Notes: generated by a model not told the origin, from the sequence alone. A DNA stretch of 64,000 bases from Angustibacter sp049994355 (GCF_049994355.1 NZ_CP188257.1:1364001-1428000); one strand, 5' to 3'. Positions 50,728 through 59,852 are shown, counted from the stretch's first letter. A program made the numbers and translations.

Positions 50728-50991
50728 GTGAGCCAGAACGATCCCGCAGCCATCGAGTCTGAGATCGTCGCTACCCGCGACCACCTCAGGGGCACCGTCG
50801 ACGAGCTCGCGCACCGGCTGATGCCGAAGGAGATCGCCCGCCGCTCGGTCGCCGATGCGAAGCAGGACCTGCGCGAGGCGACCACCAACCCGGACGGCTC
50901 GCTGCGGGTTGAGCGGATCGCCGCCGTGGTCGGGGCGGTCGTCGCCGTGGTCCTGCTGATCGGCATGCTGCGCCGCCATCGCAGCTCCTGA
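50728..50991 (+). CDS. DUF3618 family small membrane protein
   Basis: 87 residues. IESEIVATRDHLRGTVDELAHRLMPKEI is the DUF3618 domain, followed by one hydrophobic segment (VVGAVVAVVLLIGML). Actinobacterial envelope protein of unknown function. The start is set by the leaderless -10. Confidence 0.82.
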   Translation: MSQNDPAAIESEIVATRDHLRGTVDELAHRLMPKEIARRSVADAKQDLREATTNPDGSLRVERIAAVVGAVVAVVLLIGMLRRHRSS

Positions 50992-51029
50992 GCACCGGGC
51001 GCAGGTTCGTCGTCCTGGTTGGGCGCGGG

Positions 51030-51035
51030 TAGCGT
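51030..51035 (+). promoter_or_regulatory. Predicted leaderless -10 hexamer of the GroES-like gene
   Basis: TAGCGT ends seven bases before the GTG at 51043. Confidence 0.55.
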
Positions 51036-51042
51036 GCACGTC

Positions 51043-51375
51043 GTGAGCCCCACCGACCAGTCCCCGTTGCCGATCCGGATGCTGCACGACCGACTGCTCG
51101 TCGCGGCGGACGGCGAGAGCGGCGAGCGGCGCAGCGGTGGCGGCATCGTGATCCCGGCGACCGCCGCGGTCGGCAAGCGGCTGTCCTGGGCCGAGGTCAA
51201 GGCGATCGGCCAGCACGTGCGTCAGGTGCAGGTCGGCGACCGGGTGCTGTTCGATCCCGAGGACCGCTCTGAGGTCGAGCTGCAGGGCACCCAGTACGCC
51301 CTGCTTCGCGAGCGGGACATCCACGCCGTCGCCGCACCGCGGGTGGACGACGGCCAGACCGGGCTGTACCTCTGA
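51043..51375 (+). CDS. GroES-like (chaperonin-10 fold) protein
   Basis: 110 residues. MLHDRLLVAADGESGERRSGGGIVIPATA matches the Cpn10 mobile loop region, and QVGDRVLFDPEDRSEVELQGTQYALLRERDIHAV the beta barrel. Many actinobacteria have such a GroES paralogue away from groEL. The GTG at 51043 is chosen over TTG 51019 because of the leaderless -10. No groEL is nearby. Confidence 0.85.
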   Translation: MSPTDQSPLPIRMLHDRLLVAADGESGERRSGGGIVIPATAAVGKRLSWAEVKAIGQHVRQVQVGDRVLFDPEDRSEVELQGTQYALLRERDIHAVAAPRVDDGQTGLYL

Positions 51376-51455
51376 GCGCGGTAGGCCCGTCCGCGCCCGC
51401 CCGGCGCAACGCCCGCTACACCCCGCTCGCCGCCGACGGACCGCTGCCGCGGGAC

Positions 51456-52772
51456 ATGGTTCGCGACCTGCTGGCCATCCGCCGCGACCCGCTGGGCTAC
51501 CTCGAGCGCACCGTGCAGCGGTTCGGCGACCTGGTGGCCTTCCCGCTGCCCCGCACCCCCGTGCTGCTGGTGAACGAGCCGGACGGCGTCCGCCGGGTGC
51601 TGGTGGAGAACCCGCGCGGCTACTCCAAGGCCACCGTGCAGTACACGGCACTGTCGGCCGTCACCGGTGTCGGGCTGCTGACCGCGGACGGCGACACCTG
51701 GCGCCAACGGCGCCGGATCGCCCAGCCGGCGTTCCACCACGGCTCGCTCGACGTCGTCGCGGCGCAGTCCGTGCTGGCCGGCCAGCGGATCCGGCGTGGT
51801 TGGCGGGGGCTGCCGGACGGCACCGCGGTGGACGTGGACGCCGCCTGCATGGCCGCGACCTTGGACGTCGTCGGCGGCACACTGTTCGCGGCCGACCTGG
51901 CGCAGGACGGCGAACGCATCGTCCGCGCCGTCCAGCAGGCGCTCGAGGTGGTCGTGCAGCGAGCCCGGCTGCCCCGCCCGGCCTGGCTGCCGGTGCCCAG
52001 CAGGCGTCGGCTGGACCGCGCGGTGGCCACCCTGGACGAGACCTGCGCGCGCGTCGTCCGGGCCAGACGGGCGCGCGGGATCACGGACGACGACACCGAC
52101 CTGCTCGCCCTCCTGCTGCGTTCTGCGGACGCCGAGGGTGGGCTCACCGACCAGCAGGTGCGCGACGAGCTGGTCACCCTGGTGATCGCCGGCCACGAGA
52201 CCGTCGCGTCGTCGCTGGCCTGGACGCTCCAGCTGCTGGCCGAGCACCCGCAGGTGCAGGACACAGTGCAGCTCGAGCTGGCCGAGGTGCTGGCCGGTCG
52301 TGAGCCCGGCTGGGCCGACTTGGCGGCTCTGCCGTACACCCGCAGGGTCGTCGACGAGGCGCTCCGGCTCTATCCGCCGGCCTGGGTGCTCACCCGGCGC
52401 GCCCTGCAGCCGGATGTGCTGGCCGGGGTCGAGGTACCCGCCGGCACGCTGGTGATCATCAGCCCGTGGCTGCTGCACCGGCGCTCGGCCGCCTGGGAGC
52501 GTCCGCTGGAGTTCGACCCGGACCGCTTCGCGGCGGCGCGGTCGAGCGCTCCCCGGCCGGACTACCTGCCGTTCGGGATGGGGCCGCGGCTGTGTATCGG
52601 CCGGGACTTCGCGCTGGTGGAGTCGGTCCTGGTGCTCGCCACGCTGCTGCCCGGCCTGCGCCTCGAACCGGCACGCCGCGACGGCGTGGTGCGACGTCCG
52701 GACGTCGACGCGTTGGTCACCCTGCGGCCGCGTGGCGGGCTGCCGCTCGTGCTGCGCCGTTGCGCCGGATGA
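51456..52772 (+). CDS. Cytochrome P450
   Basis: 438 residues from ATG 51456. The I-helix AGHETVASSL, EALRLYPP (ExxR) and heme-binding FGMGPRLCIGRDFA (Cys about residue 380) are complete. The frame is open back to 51375 with only CTG starts, and the usual N-terminal proline-rich segment (PLAADGPLPRD) is in that stretch. The true start may therefore be a non-standard codon upstream. No redox partner gene is next to it. Confidence 0.88.
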   Translation: MVRDLLAIRRDPLGYLERTVQRFGDLVAFPLPRTPVLLVNEPDGVRRVLVENPRGYSKATVQYTALSAVTGVGLLTADGDTWRQRRRIAQPAFHHGSLDVVAAQSVLAGQRIRRGWRGLPDGTAVDVDAACMAATLDVVGGTLFAADLAQDGERIVRAVQQALEVVVQRARLPRPAWLPVPSRRRLDRAVATLDETCARVVRARRARGITDDDTDLLALLLRSADAEGGLTDQQVRDELVTLVIAGHETVASSLAWTLQLLAEHPQVQDTVQLELAEVLAGREPGWADLAALPYTRRVVDEALRLYPPAWVLTRRALQPDVLAGVEVPAGTLVIISPWLLHRRSAAWERPLEFDPDRFAAARSSAPRPDYLPFGMGPRLCIGRDFALVESVLVLATLLPGLRLEPARRDGVVRRPDVDALVTLRPRGGLPLVLRRCAG

Positions 52773-52884
52773 GGGAATCATCCGCCGGGCACTGAAGTCT
52801 GCGACGTGGCCGGTCGAACGTGGGTAAGCCAACGGTGGTGGCACGGACGCGACCCCCGACGGGGCTCGACGACGGGACGCGGTA

Positions 52885-54375
52885 GTGATCGCCAGCACGA
52901 GTGAACCGCACTGGGCTCCACGTCCGGTGCTCTCGCTGGGAGTCCGGCTGGTCCAGTACGGCGTGCCCCTGCTCGCTGGCTCGCTCGCGGCCGAGCTGGT
53001 CGCCAAGCGGTTGGTGGGACACCTGCCCAGCCTGGGCACGATCGCGGCCGCGCTGACCGCCGCGGTATTGGTGAGCCTGCTGTTCTCGCGGCTGACGCTC
53101 CGGCTGGCACCGCTGGCGATGCTGTTCAAGATGACCATGATCTTCCCGGACCACGCACCGACCAGGCTGCGGGTGGCCCGGCGCTCGACGAGCGCCGACG
53201 ACATCCGCCGCCGGTTGTCCAGCCCCAGTGCCGACGAGCAGGACGCGGCGGTGACGATGCTGGCCCTGGTCACCGCCCTGGGCCGGCACGACAAGCACAC
53301 CCGCGGGCACAGCGAGCGGGTCCGGCTGTTCTGCGACCTGCTGTCCCGCGAGCTCGGGCTGTCCGAGGCCGACAGCGGCCGGCTGCGCTGGGCCGCGTTG
53401 ATCCACGACGTGGGCAAGCTCGAGGTCGCCGTCACCGTGCTGAACAAGCCGGGTCGGCTGAACTCGACCGAGTGGGCACAGATCCGGATGCACCCGCAGG
53501 CCGGGGCCCGGCTGGCCAGGCCGCTGGCGGAGTGGCTCGGGCCGTGGTTCGCCGGGATCGTCGAGCACCACGAGCGCTTCGACGGCACCGGCTACCCGAT
53601 GGGCCTGGCCGGTGACCAGATCTCGCCGTCCGGGCGAGCGGTGGCCGTGGTCGACGCGTACGAGACCATGACCGCGGCGCGGTCCTACAAGGCGGCGGTG
53701 ACCGCCGTGGCTGCCCGGGCCGAGCTGACCCGTTGTGCCGGAACGCACTTCGACCCGGCCATGGTGCGCGCCTTCATGGGCATCGCCTTGCCGCGGTTGC
53801 TGTGGTCGGTGGGACCGTTGGCCTTCTTCGTCAACCTGCCCTTCCTGCGTTGGGTCGGCGACGGCGGCGCGCGGCTCGCCCAGGCGTCATCGACCGCGAT
53901 GAACGCGGCGAGCGTCTCGGCCGTGGTCGTCGCATCGGGGAGCCTTCCTGCCCTGGTCACCGAGCCGACCGAGCTGCCGGTGGTTCAGCAACAGGCGCAC
54001 CACAAGGTCGAGACGACCAAGCCGGCCGTGACCAAGCACAAGGGCGCGAAGGACACGTCGAAGGGCGGCCACGCGTCGAAGCCCGCCGCGAGGCCGACGG
54101 ACGTCCCGGTGGGCGGACCGGATGCTACGACGGGGTCCACCGTCCTACCGGCTGCGGACTCAACCGCGCAGCCGGCGTCGGAGCCCACCTCCGAGCTCAC
54201 CTCTGAAGCCAGCCCCGAACCCAGCGCGACGAACAGCGGGATCGGCGACGGCAGCGGTGGTGGCAGGGGGCACCGGGGCAAGGACGGTAGTGGCAGCAGC
54301 GGTAGTGGCAGCAGCGGTAGTGGCAGCAGCGGCAGCAGCGGCCGCGGGGGCGACTCCTCGGGCGGCGACGACTGA
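52885..54375 (+). CDS. Membrane-bound HD-GYP domain protein
   Basis: 496 residues. Two hydrophobic segments (~20-40 and ~50-68) precede the HD-GYP domain, with GHSERV, IHDVGKLEV (HD 174-175) and HHERFDGTGYP (HHE 228-230, GYP 236-238), so it may cleave c-di-GMP. A third hydrophobic segment (~301-321) is followed by a ~160-residue Pro/Ser/Gly/Lys-rich tail, ending in Gly-Ser repeats, which would lie outside the membrane. Unlike most HD-GYP proteins it lacks a sensory N-terminal domain. A GGDEF gene is at 884. Confidence 0.88.
   Translation: MIASTSEPHWAPRPVLSLGVRLVQYGVPLLAGSLAAELVAKRLVGHLPSLGTIAAALTAAVLVSLLFSRLTLRLAPLAMLFKMTMIFPDHAPTRLRVARRSTSADDIRRRLSSPSADEQDAAVTMLALVTALGRHDKHTRGHSERVRLFCDLLSRELGLSEADSGRLRWAALIHDVGKLEVAVTVLNKPGRLNSTEWAQIRMHPQAGARLARPLAEWLGPWFAGIVEHHERFDGTGYPMGLAGDQISPSGRAVAVVDAYETMTAARSYKAAVTAVAARAELTRCAGTHFDPAMVRAFMGIALPRLLWSVGPLAFFVNLPFLRWVGDGGARLAQASSTAMNAASVSAVVVASGSLPALVTEPTELPVVQQQAHHKVETTKPAVTKHKGAKDTSKGGHASKPAARPTDVPVGGPDATTGSTVLPAADSTAQPASEPTSELTSEASPEPSATNSGIGDGSGGGRGHRGKDGSGSSGSGSSGSGSSGSSGRGGDSSGGDD
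54286..54339 (+). repeat. 15-base tandem repeat in the HD-GYP gene tail
   Basis: GGTAGTGGCAGCAGC occurs three times exactly (54286, 54301, 54316) with a partial fourth copy. It encodes Gly-Ser-Gly-Ser-Ser units of the low-complexity tail. Confidence 0.85.
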
Positions 54376-54467
54376 CCCCGCGCTGACCGGTCGACGGACA
54401 GGCTCTGCCGTCCAGGGGGCGCGAGGGTGTATTGATGGGCTCGCATCCAACCCCGAAGGCGGCCTGC

Positions 54468-55505
54468 ATGAACGACCTCCCGCTGTTCCCGACCACGCTG
54501 GTCGGCAGCTACCCGCAGCCCGAGTGGCTGATCGACCGCGCGAAGCTGGCCGGCCGGTTCCCGCCGCGGGTACGCGCGCGCGAACTGTGGCGCCCTGATC
54601 CGGAGTTCCTTGCGCAGGCCCAGGACGACGCGACGCTGCTGGCCATCCGCGCGCAGCAGGACGCCGGGCTGGACATCGTGACGGACGGCGAGATCCGCCG
54701 GGAGAGCTACTCGAACCACTTCGCCACGGCACTGGACGGCGTCGACATCGACAACCCGGGCGTCGGGATGGACCGCAGCGGCCACCCGAACCCGGTGCCG
54801 CGAGTGGTCGGACCGGTCCGCCGTCCAGGACCGATCCAGCGCCCTGACGTGGAGTTCCTGCTGGCCAACACGGACCGGACGACGAAGGTCACCGTGCCGG
54901 GACCGTTCACCATGTCCCAGCAGGCGCAGGACGACCACTACGGCGACCCCAGGTCGCTGGCGCTGGCCTACGCCGAGGCCTGCAACCAGGAGGTCAAGGA
55001 CCTGTTCGCCGCTGGGGCGGACATCGTGCAGCTGGACGAGCCGTACATGCAGGCGCGCCCGGACGCGGCTCGCGAGTTCGGCCTCGAAGCGCTCAACCGC
55101 GCCCTGGACGGCGTGGGCGGGACCACCGCCGTGCACCTCTGCTTCGGGTACGCAGCGATCATCCACGAGCGGCCCTCCGGCTACTCGTTCCTGCCCGAGC
55201 TGGCGGACTGCGCGTGCGACCAGGTCTCGATCGAGACGGCCCAGTCCGGGCTGGACCCCTCGGTGCTGACCCGGCTGCCCGACAAGACGATCCTGCTCGG
55301 CGTGCTTGACCTGTCCACCCCGCAGGTGGAGACCCCGGAGGTGGTGGCGGCGCGGGTGCGGCGTGCGCTGCCGTTCGTCGAGCCCGAGCGGGTAGTGCTG
55401 GCCAGCGACTGCGGCATGAAGTACCTGCCTCGCGAGGCGGCCGAGGGCAAGATGGCATCGCTGGTGGCTGCCGCCCAGGTGCTGCGTGCCGAGCTCGCCG
55501 GCTGA
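54468..55505 (+). CDS. MetE-type cobalamin-independent methionine synthase C-terminal domain protein
   Basis: 345 residues. TTLVGSYPQPEWL at the start, IVTDGEIRRESYSNHFATAL, VTVPGPFTMSQQ, DIVQLDEPYMQAR, VHLCFGY and VLASDCGMKYLPREAAEGKM are the MetE zinc and folate site region; the His/Cys zinc ligands appear in HLCFG and SDCGMK. It is a single-barrel protein without the MetE N-terminal half. It may transfer methyl groups to homocysteine or another thiol. ATG 54468 is chosen over 54432. Confidence 0.87.
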   Translation: MNDLPLFPTTLVGSYPQPEWLIDRAKLAGRFPPRVRARELWRPDPEFLAQAQDDATLLAIRAQQDAGLDIVTDGEIRRESYSNHFATALDGVDIDNPGVGMDRSGHPNPVPRVVGPVRRPGPIQRPDVEFLLANTDRTTKVTVPGPFTMSQQAQDDHYGDPRSLALAYAEACNQEVKDLFAAGADIVQLDEPYMQARPDAAREFGLEALNRALDGVGGTTAVHLCFGYAAIIHERPSGYSFLPELADCACDQVSIETAQSGLDPSVLTRLPDKTILLGVLDLSTPQVETPEVVAARVRRALPFVEPERVVLASDCGMKYLPREAAEGKMASLVAAAQVLRAELAG

Positions 55506-55519
55506 CCAGAGCTCGGGGG

Positions 55520-56170
55520 CTAGGGCATCGGGCTGCCCAAGCCGACCTCCTGGGCTCTCAGCGCAGCTGCTGTCCGATCGGGCACCCTGAGCTTGACCAG
55601 GACCGATGAGGTCAGGTTGCGCACCGTCTTCTCGGCGATTCCAAGCCGGCGCGCGATCTCGTGGTTTCGACAGCCAACCGCGATCAGCCGCAGCACTTCC
55701 GTCTCGCGCGCCGTGAGCTCGGGAAAGGCGACCGGATCGCGCTCATCGCTACCCGCGTAGGCGGCGATGACCTGCTGGCTGATCGCAGGGTCCAGAACGA
55801 CCTGACCGCTGGCGGCGGCCTCGACGGCGCCTGCGATCGCCAGGGCGTCGGCGCCCTTGAGGAGGTATCCGCACGCGCCGGCGCGCAGCGCGGCGCGGAC
55901 GTGAACCTCGTCCGCGTGCATGGTCATCGCGAGGACGGGCAGGACCTGGTGGGTCCTGGCCAGGGTCTGGATCACTGTGACGCCGTCGACGTCGCTCATG
56001 CTCAGGTCGGTGAGGACCACGTCGGGGTCGAGCTCGTCGACGAGCGCCAGCAATGCCGCCCCGTCCGCCGCCTCGCCCACCACTTCGATACCTTCGGTCT
56101 GCTCCAGAACGGCCCGAAGCCCGAACCGGAACATCGGGTGGTCGTCCGCAAGCACGACGCGGATCGTCAT
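55520..56170 (-). CDS. NarL/FixJ-family response regulator
   Basis: 216 residues. The receiver domain has VVLADDHPMFR and the phosphoacceptor in DPDVVLTDLSMSDVDG; the LuxR-type HTH has LTARETEVLRLIAVGCRNHEIARRLGIAEKTVRNLTSSVLVKL. The ATG at 56170 overlaps the kinase stop (ATGA). It is probably controlled by the adjacent kinase and may bind the tandem palindromes at 58218-58251. Confidence 0.93.
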   Translation of the reverse strand: MTIRVVLADDHPMFRFGLRAVLEQTEGIEVVGEAADGAALLALVDELDPDVVLTDLSMSDVDGVTVIQTLARTHQVLPVLAMTMHADEVHVRAALRAGACGYLLKGADALAIAGAVEAAASGQVVLDPAISQQVIAAYAGSDERDPVAFPELTARETEVLRLIAVGCRNHEIARRLGIAEKTVRNLTSSVLVKLRVPDRTAAALRAQEVGLGSPMP

Positions 56171-58146
56171 GACGCTGAGTCCAGCGGTAGTCGAACGCAC
56201 ACGACCGTTCCCGCAGCCGGCTGGGAGGAGATGGCGCAGGTCCCTCCCGCCGCGCGTGCGCGCCGCAGCATCGACTCGAGCCCCACTCCTCGGGGCCGCT
56301 CGTCGCGCAGCCCCAGACCGTCATCGGTGATGCGAAGCTCAAACACCCCGCCCGCCTCGCTGAGACTGACGTCGCAGCGAGTGGCCCGGGCGTGCCGCGC
56401 GACGTTGTGCAGAGCCTCACCGGCGATTCGGTAGGCGGTCTCCTCCAGGTGCGGCGGGAGCGCTGCCACTGCGGCCGAACGGCAGGCGAAGCTCGGCCCG
56501 GAGTCGCCGTCGAACCCCAGACGGTCCGCGGCGTCGCGGATGGCCGCTGCGAGATGGCGGTGATCGAGAGCGGCGGGTCCCAGTGCCTCGAGAACGCGGC
56601 GAACCTCGGCCACCGCGCGGTCTGCCTCCTCCCGGGTCCGCTGCAGGATCGCCCGCACTGCTGGCTGGTCGCCGCTGATCGCGACATCCGCTGCCTGCAG
56701 CCCCAGGGAGATGCCGGACAACGACGGCCCGAGCCCGTCGTGCAGGTCGCTGCGGATGCGTTCGCGTTCGGCGGTCGTCGCCGCGACGACACGACCTCGC
56801 TCCGCATCGATCTCGGTGAGCAGCCGCTGGTTGCGGACGACGCTGGCGACGTGGGGCACGAGTGCCTCGACGATCCGGCGTCCGGCGGAGTCGTGGGGCA
56901 CCGCGATCACGAGGTCTCCCAGCCGGTCGCCGCCCTCGCGCAACGGGAGTCGGAGCGTGGTCGGTGGTTCAGCTCCGATCTCGACGACTTGCCGTCCGTC
57001 GGTGTCCACGACCGCCACATACTCGACACCAACGGCCTCGACCATGGCCTCCAGGACGCTGGACACCGGGTCCACCGCCGTCACAAGCTCGCCTCGGCCT
57101 GCCACTCTGCCAACCGCTGACACGGGGTCGGCGCGCTCGCCGAGGGCGAACCGGTCAACTGCCCTGCGCAGCCAGCCGGTCACCGGGCCGACCAGGAACG
57201 CGACGATCACGGCGGACCCGACCAGCGGCAAGGCCCCGCCAGGAGCCACCCTTGCGATCGCCGTGGAGACCACCGCGACCACCAGAGCCACCAATGCGAT
57301 CAGCGGGGCGTAGAACAGAGTTCGTCGCACGACGACGTTGATGTCGAGAAGTCTGTACCGCAGGATCCCGATCGCGACCGCGACGCCCACGAAGGCGTAT
57401 CCCGGCAGCCACGGCGGCACTGGCAAGAAGTAGCTGACGGCATACGGCCACAGTGCAAACAGCAACCACAGCATCTGCTGCCGCTCCGGGGCACGGGCTC
57501 GCAACGCCCGGGCGCTGGCGGCCGAGAGACCACCCACGACCGCCACCGTCAGCGCCAGCGCCGTCAGGCCCAGGACTATGGGGTCGGTCCACGCCGGTGG
57601 TTGCGGGAAGGCAAGCTTCAGGCCGGGAACGGCTTCGCCGGGCGCGTCCGGGCCGAACGCGAGAGCGACGCACATTCCAGTGATACCCACGATGCCCGCT
57701 GCGACCAGCCGTCGCCTGGCCCGGGTCTCGGGCCGTCCGGTCGGGTAGATCGCGGGCAGGATCGCGACCGGCATCGCCAACGACGGAAACCAGACCCAAG
57801 CGGCGATCCAGGCGCCGAAGAACGCGCCGGGCTCAGGGTTCCCGTCGGCGTAGGACACCTGCGCGTACGCTCCGCCGACGAGCGAGGCCATCTGCAGGAA
57901 CACCGCGATGCTGAGCAACCAGCCGATGCTGTTCCGGGGGCGAGCCCAGGCCACCACCAGCCCCGCTGCTCCCACGATGAACAGCTGCGTCAGCCATTGC
58001 GGGTCCGCCCAGACCTGGACCTCGGGCAGGCGTTCGAGCAACGCCGCGACCAAGCAACCGACCGCGGTCGTGAGAGCGAGCATCACTGCGACGGCTCGAC
58101 GGGCCGAGTCCCCGTGTGTCGAACGCCCTGCGTCGGTCTCGACCAC
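56167..58146 (-). CDS. Membrane sensor histidine kinase (LiaS/NarX-type)
   Basis: 659 residues. Eight to ten hydrophobic segments cover the first ~320 residues. A GAF-like region follows, then the HisKA_3 dimerisation helix with RERIRSDLHDGLGPSLSGISLGLQ (phospho-His), then an HATPase_c domain with ITDDGLGLRDERPRGVGLESM. It probably senses an envelope or redox cue and phosphorylates the regulator at 55520. A second kinase of similar design begins at 62821. Confidence 0.92.
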   Translation of the reverse strand: MVETDAGRSTHGDSARRAVAVMLALTTAVGCLVAALLERLPEVQVWADPQWLTQLFIVGAAGLVVAWARPRNSIGWLLSIAVFLQMASLVGGAYAQVSYADGNPEPGAFFGAWIAAWVWFPSLAMPVAILPAIYPTGRPETRARRRLVAAGIVGITGMCVALAFGPDAPGEAVPGLKLAFPQPPAWTDPIVLGLTALALTVAVVGGLSAASARALRARAPERQQMLWLLFALWPYAVSYFLPVPPWLPGYAFVGVAVAIGILRYRLLDINVVVRRTLFYAPLIALVALVVAVVSTAIARVAPGGALPLVGSAVIVAFLVGPVTGWLRRAVDRFALGERADPVSAVGRVAGRGELVTAVDPVSSVLEAMVEAVGVEYVAVVDTDGRQVVEIGAEPPTTLRLPLREGGDRLGDLVIAVPHDSAGRRIVEALVPHVASVVRNQRLLTEIDAERGRVVAATTAERERIRSDLHDGLGPSLSGISLGLQAADVAISGDQPAVRAILQRTREEADRAVAEVRRVLEALGPAALDHRHLAAAIRDAADRLGFDGDSGPSFACRSAAVAALPPHLEETAYRIAGEALHNVARHARATRCDVSLSEAGGVFELRITDDGLGLRDERPRGVGLESMLRRARAAGGTCAISSQPAAGTVVCVRLPLDSAS

Positions 58147-58448
58147 GATGCCTCTCCTCCGGCACCAGTGTCCGCCTGCGCCCGGCCACTGTCACCGACA
58201 ATGACCCGACGAGGGGCGGGACGACGTCCCTGCGACCCGGGACGACGTCCCGGCCGATCTGGGATCGATGCCTCAGGCGCGTCGCGCGCCATGCAGGAAT
58301 CCTCGGTCGGACGAGGCCCGGACACATTCGGGGCTCCTCACCGTAGGTGCGCCATGGAGCTGCTCACAAGTACCCACCTACGCGGCCCCGTCGCCGAGAT
58401 CCTCGGCCATGCGCGTGGGCAGTGGCGGCATGCGGGTCCGGTGACGTC
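58147..58448. other. 302-base intergenic region between the kinase and a secreted-protein gene
   Basis: It holds the tandem palindromes at 58218-58251, listed separately. No -10/-35 pair is convincing on either strand. No open frame longer than ~30 codons with a start signal appears. Confidence 0.6.
58218..58251. promoter_or_regulatory. Tandem GGGACGACGTCCC palindromes, candidate operator of the two-component operon
   Basis: The 13-base palindrome GGGACGACGTCCC occurs twice (58218-58230 and 58239-58251), exactly 21 bases apart, two helical turns. It lies 72 bases upstream of the kinase start. NarL/LuxR-type regulators such as DosR bind GGGAC...GTCCC palindromes, so autoregulation by the linked regulator is likely. 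Confidence 0.6.
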
Positions 58449-58919
58449 ATGTTGATCCTGGCGATCGCGACCGCGGCCTCGAGCGTCCTGCTGTCAGCCG
58501 CGCCGTCCGCCGCCGCGAACCCGGCGCCCATCGAGCACGAACACACGGTCACCACGGTTCCGGCCGAGGGCCGTTTCACGTGTGGCGACCTGGTCCTGAC
58601 CATCAACGGTGGAACCGAGACCGAGGTCTTCGACGGCGTCCTGGTTCACGGCGTGGCCGTCGTGCGGATCCATCGCCTGTGGAACGGGGTGACCCTGACC
58701 GGATCGGATCGGCGTTCCTATCGGGCGACCGCGAACACCCGAGCGAAGTTCGTGCTGGTCGACCCCGACTTCGACAACCCGATCTGGGGCCACGAGGTCG
58801 TTGTGGTCAGGTTCCGCGGAGGTCCGACGGGGTCCCCAGGCCGCTTGCGGGAGGAGATCACCATCCGCAACGGCGTCGAGACCGACGTCGTCAGCGGACG
58901 GTGCGACTTCGCAGAGTGA
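58449..58919 (+). CDS. Small secreted protein of unknown function
   Basis: 156 residues. A signal peptide is visible (MLILAIATAASSVLLSAAPSAAANP, cleavage near AAA-N). The mature part has two Cys (FTCGDLVLTINGG and SGRCDF) that could form a disulfide, and a beta-rich pattern. Family not recognised. The longer frame from 58347 has an unlikely basic N-terminus. It is downstream of the two-component promoter region but on the other strand. Confidence 0.65.
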   Translation: MLILAIATAASSVLLSAAPSAAANPAPIEHEHTVTTVPAEGRFTCGDLVLTINGGTETEVFDGVLVHGVAVVRIHRLWNGVTLTGSDRRSYRATANTRAKFVLVDPDFDNPIWGHEVVVVRFRGGPTGSPGRLREEITIRNGVETDVVSGRCDFAE

Positions 58920-58930
58920 CCCGAACGACG

Positions 58931-58960
58931 AAGAGCGCCCACCGTCAGGTGAGCGCTCTT
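58931..58960. terminator. Bidirectional hairpin between the secreted-protein gene and tRNA-Lys
   Basis: AAGAGCGC pairs with GCGCTCTT, with an extra CACC/GGTG inside around GTCA. It is 11 bases after the protein stop and 5 bases after the tRNA 3' end on the other strand, so it can serve both. Confidence 0.75.
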
Positions 58961-58965
58961 CGTGA

Positions 58966-59041
<76 letters not shown>

Positions 59042-59089
59042 AACGAGTTCAGAGGTTACCAGCCTCAGGGCGGCACTCTGAAATCGCGG

Positions 59090-59296
59090 TCAGGCCTGGG
59101 TCCACCAGGCCTGGTCCGGTGCCCCCTCGACGTCCATGATGTTCTGGCTGTCCGGGCCCTCAGGCGCGGTCAGGTCGATGATCAGGGACAGCGGCACGTG
59201 CTCACCCAGAAGCTCCAGGACGGAGTCCGCCGGCTCCCTCAGCGAGACGTGTGCGGCGATTGCGTCCAGGGGCGTGGCGATCCGGCTTGTCTGCAT
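59090..59296 (-). CDS. 68-residue protein of unknown function
   Basis: Starts MQTSRIATPLDAIAAHVSLR and ends WWTQA. A GGGAGG sequence precedes the ATG by six bases. Acidic, no membrane segment or Cys. Actinobacteria have many small proteins with an EHVPL(S/T)L-type centre, but I cannot name the family. It lies next to tRNA-Lys. Confidence 0.55.
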   Translation of the reverse strand: MQTSRIATPLDAIAAHVSLREPADSVLELLGEHVPLSLIIDLTAPEGPDSQNIMDVEGAPDQAWWTQA

Positions 59297-59370
59297 GACT
59301 GCCTCCCGTGTCCGACGTCGTCACGCGTCTCGCGACGACAAGGTGATCATCGGCAGCAAACGCGAGAAAC

Positions 59371-59376
59371 TTGACC
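59371..59376 (+). promoter_or_regulatory. Possible -35 element of the VOC gene
   Basis: TTGACC lies 17 bases before a weak GATGTG, and a second possible -10 TACAACTATC is further on. The exact promoter is uncertain. Confidence 0.25.
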
Positions 59377-59453
59377 GTTCGGTAGCGGAATCGGATGTGA
59401 TCTGCTACGCACTACAACTATCTTCCCCCGGGTCTAATCAGGAGGAAAAGGAC

Positions 59454-59852
59454 ATGCTTGGAGATTCGAAGGCTTTCAGCGGCTTCGCGGTGGACGATGT
59501 GGAGCGGGCACGCACCTTCTACACGGACGTGCTCGGGCTCGATGTCAGCGTGGACGCCGAGATGGGATTCATCCGGCTGGCGCTGGCTGGTGGCGGCTCC
59601 GTGATGATCTACCCGAAGTCGGACTTCACCCCGGCCACGTACACGGTGCTGAACTTCCCGGTTCCGGACGTCACCGCGACGGTGCGTGCGTTGGCCGGCC
59701 GCGGCGTCCAGTTCACCCGCTACGACGGCTTCGGGCAGGACGAGGACGGCATCGCCCGGGGGCCACAAGGCCCGGCCATCGCCTGGTTCAGCGACCCGGC
59801 CGGCAACATCATGTCGGTCATCGAGACGGCGGACGACGCGAACGCCAGCTGA
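59454..59852 (+). CDS. VOC-family (glyoxalase/bleomycin-resistance-like) protein
   Basis: 132 residues: KAFSGFAVDDVERARTFYTDVLGLDVSV, GGGSVMIYPKSDFTPATYTVLNFPVPDV and AIAWFSDPAGNIMSVIE are VOC features. AGGAGG at 59440 supports ATG 59454. Substrate unknown. Confidence 0.88.
   Translation: MLGDSKAFSGFAVDDVERARTFYTDVLGLDVSVDAEMGFIRLALAGGGSVMIYPKSDFTPATYTVLNFPVPDVTATVRALAGRGVQFTRYDGFGQDEDGIARGPQGPAIAWFSDPAGNIMSVIETADDANAS

Noticed and set aside
52773..52884. Possible c-di-GMP (GEMM) or c-di-AMP riboswitch in the leader of the HD-GYP gene
   Set aside because: The region has GGGTAAGCC- and GACGCGA-like pieces, but the spacing and the conserved AAACC and GACGCAAAGCC blocks of GEMM are missing, and it does not fit the ydaO consensus.
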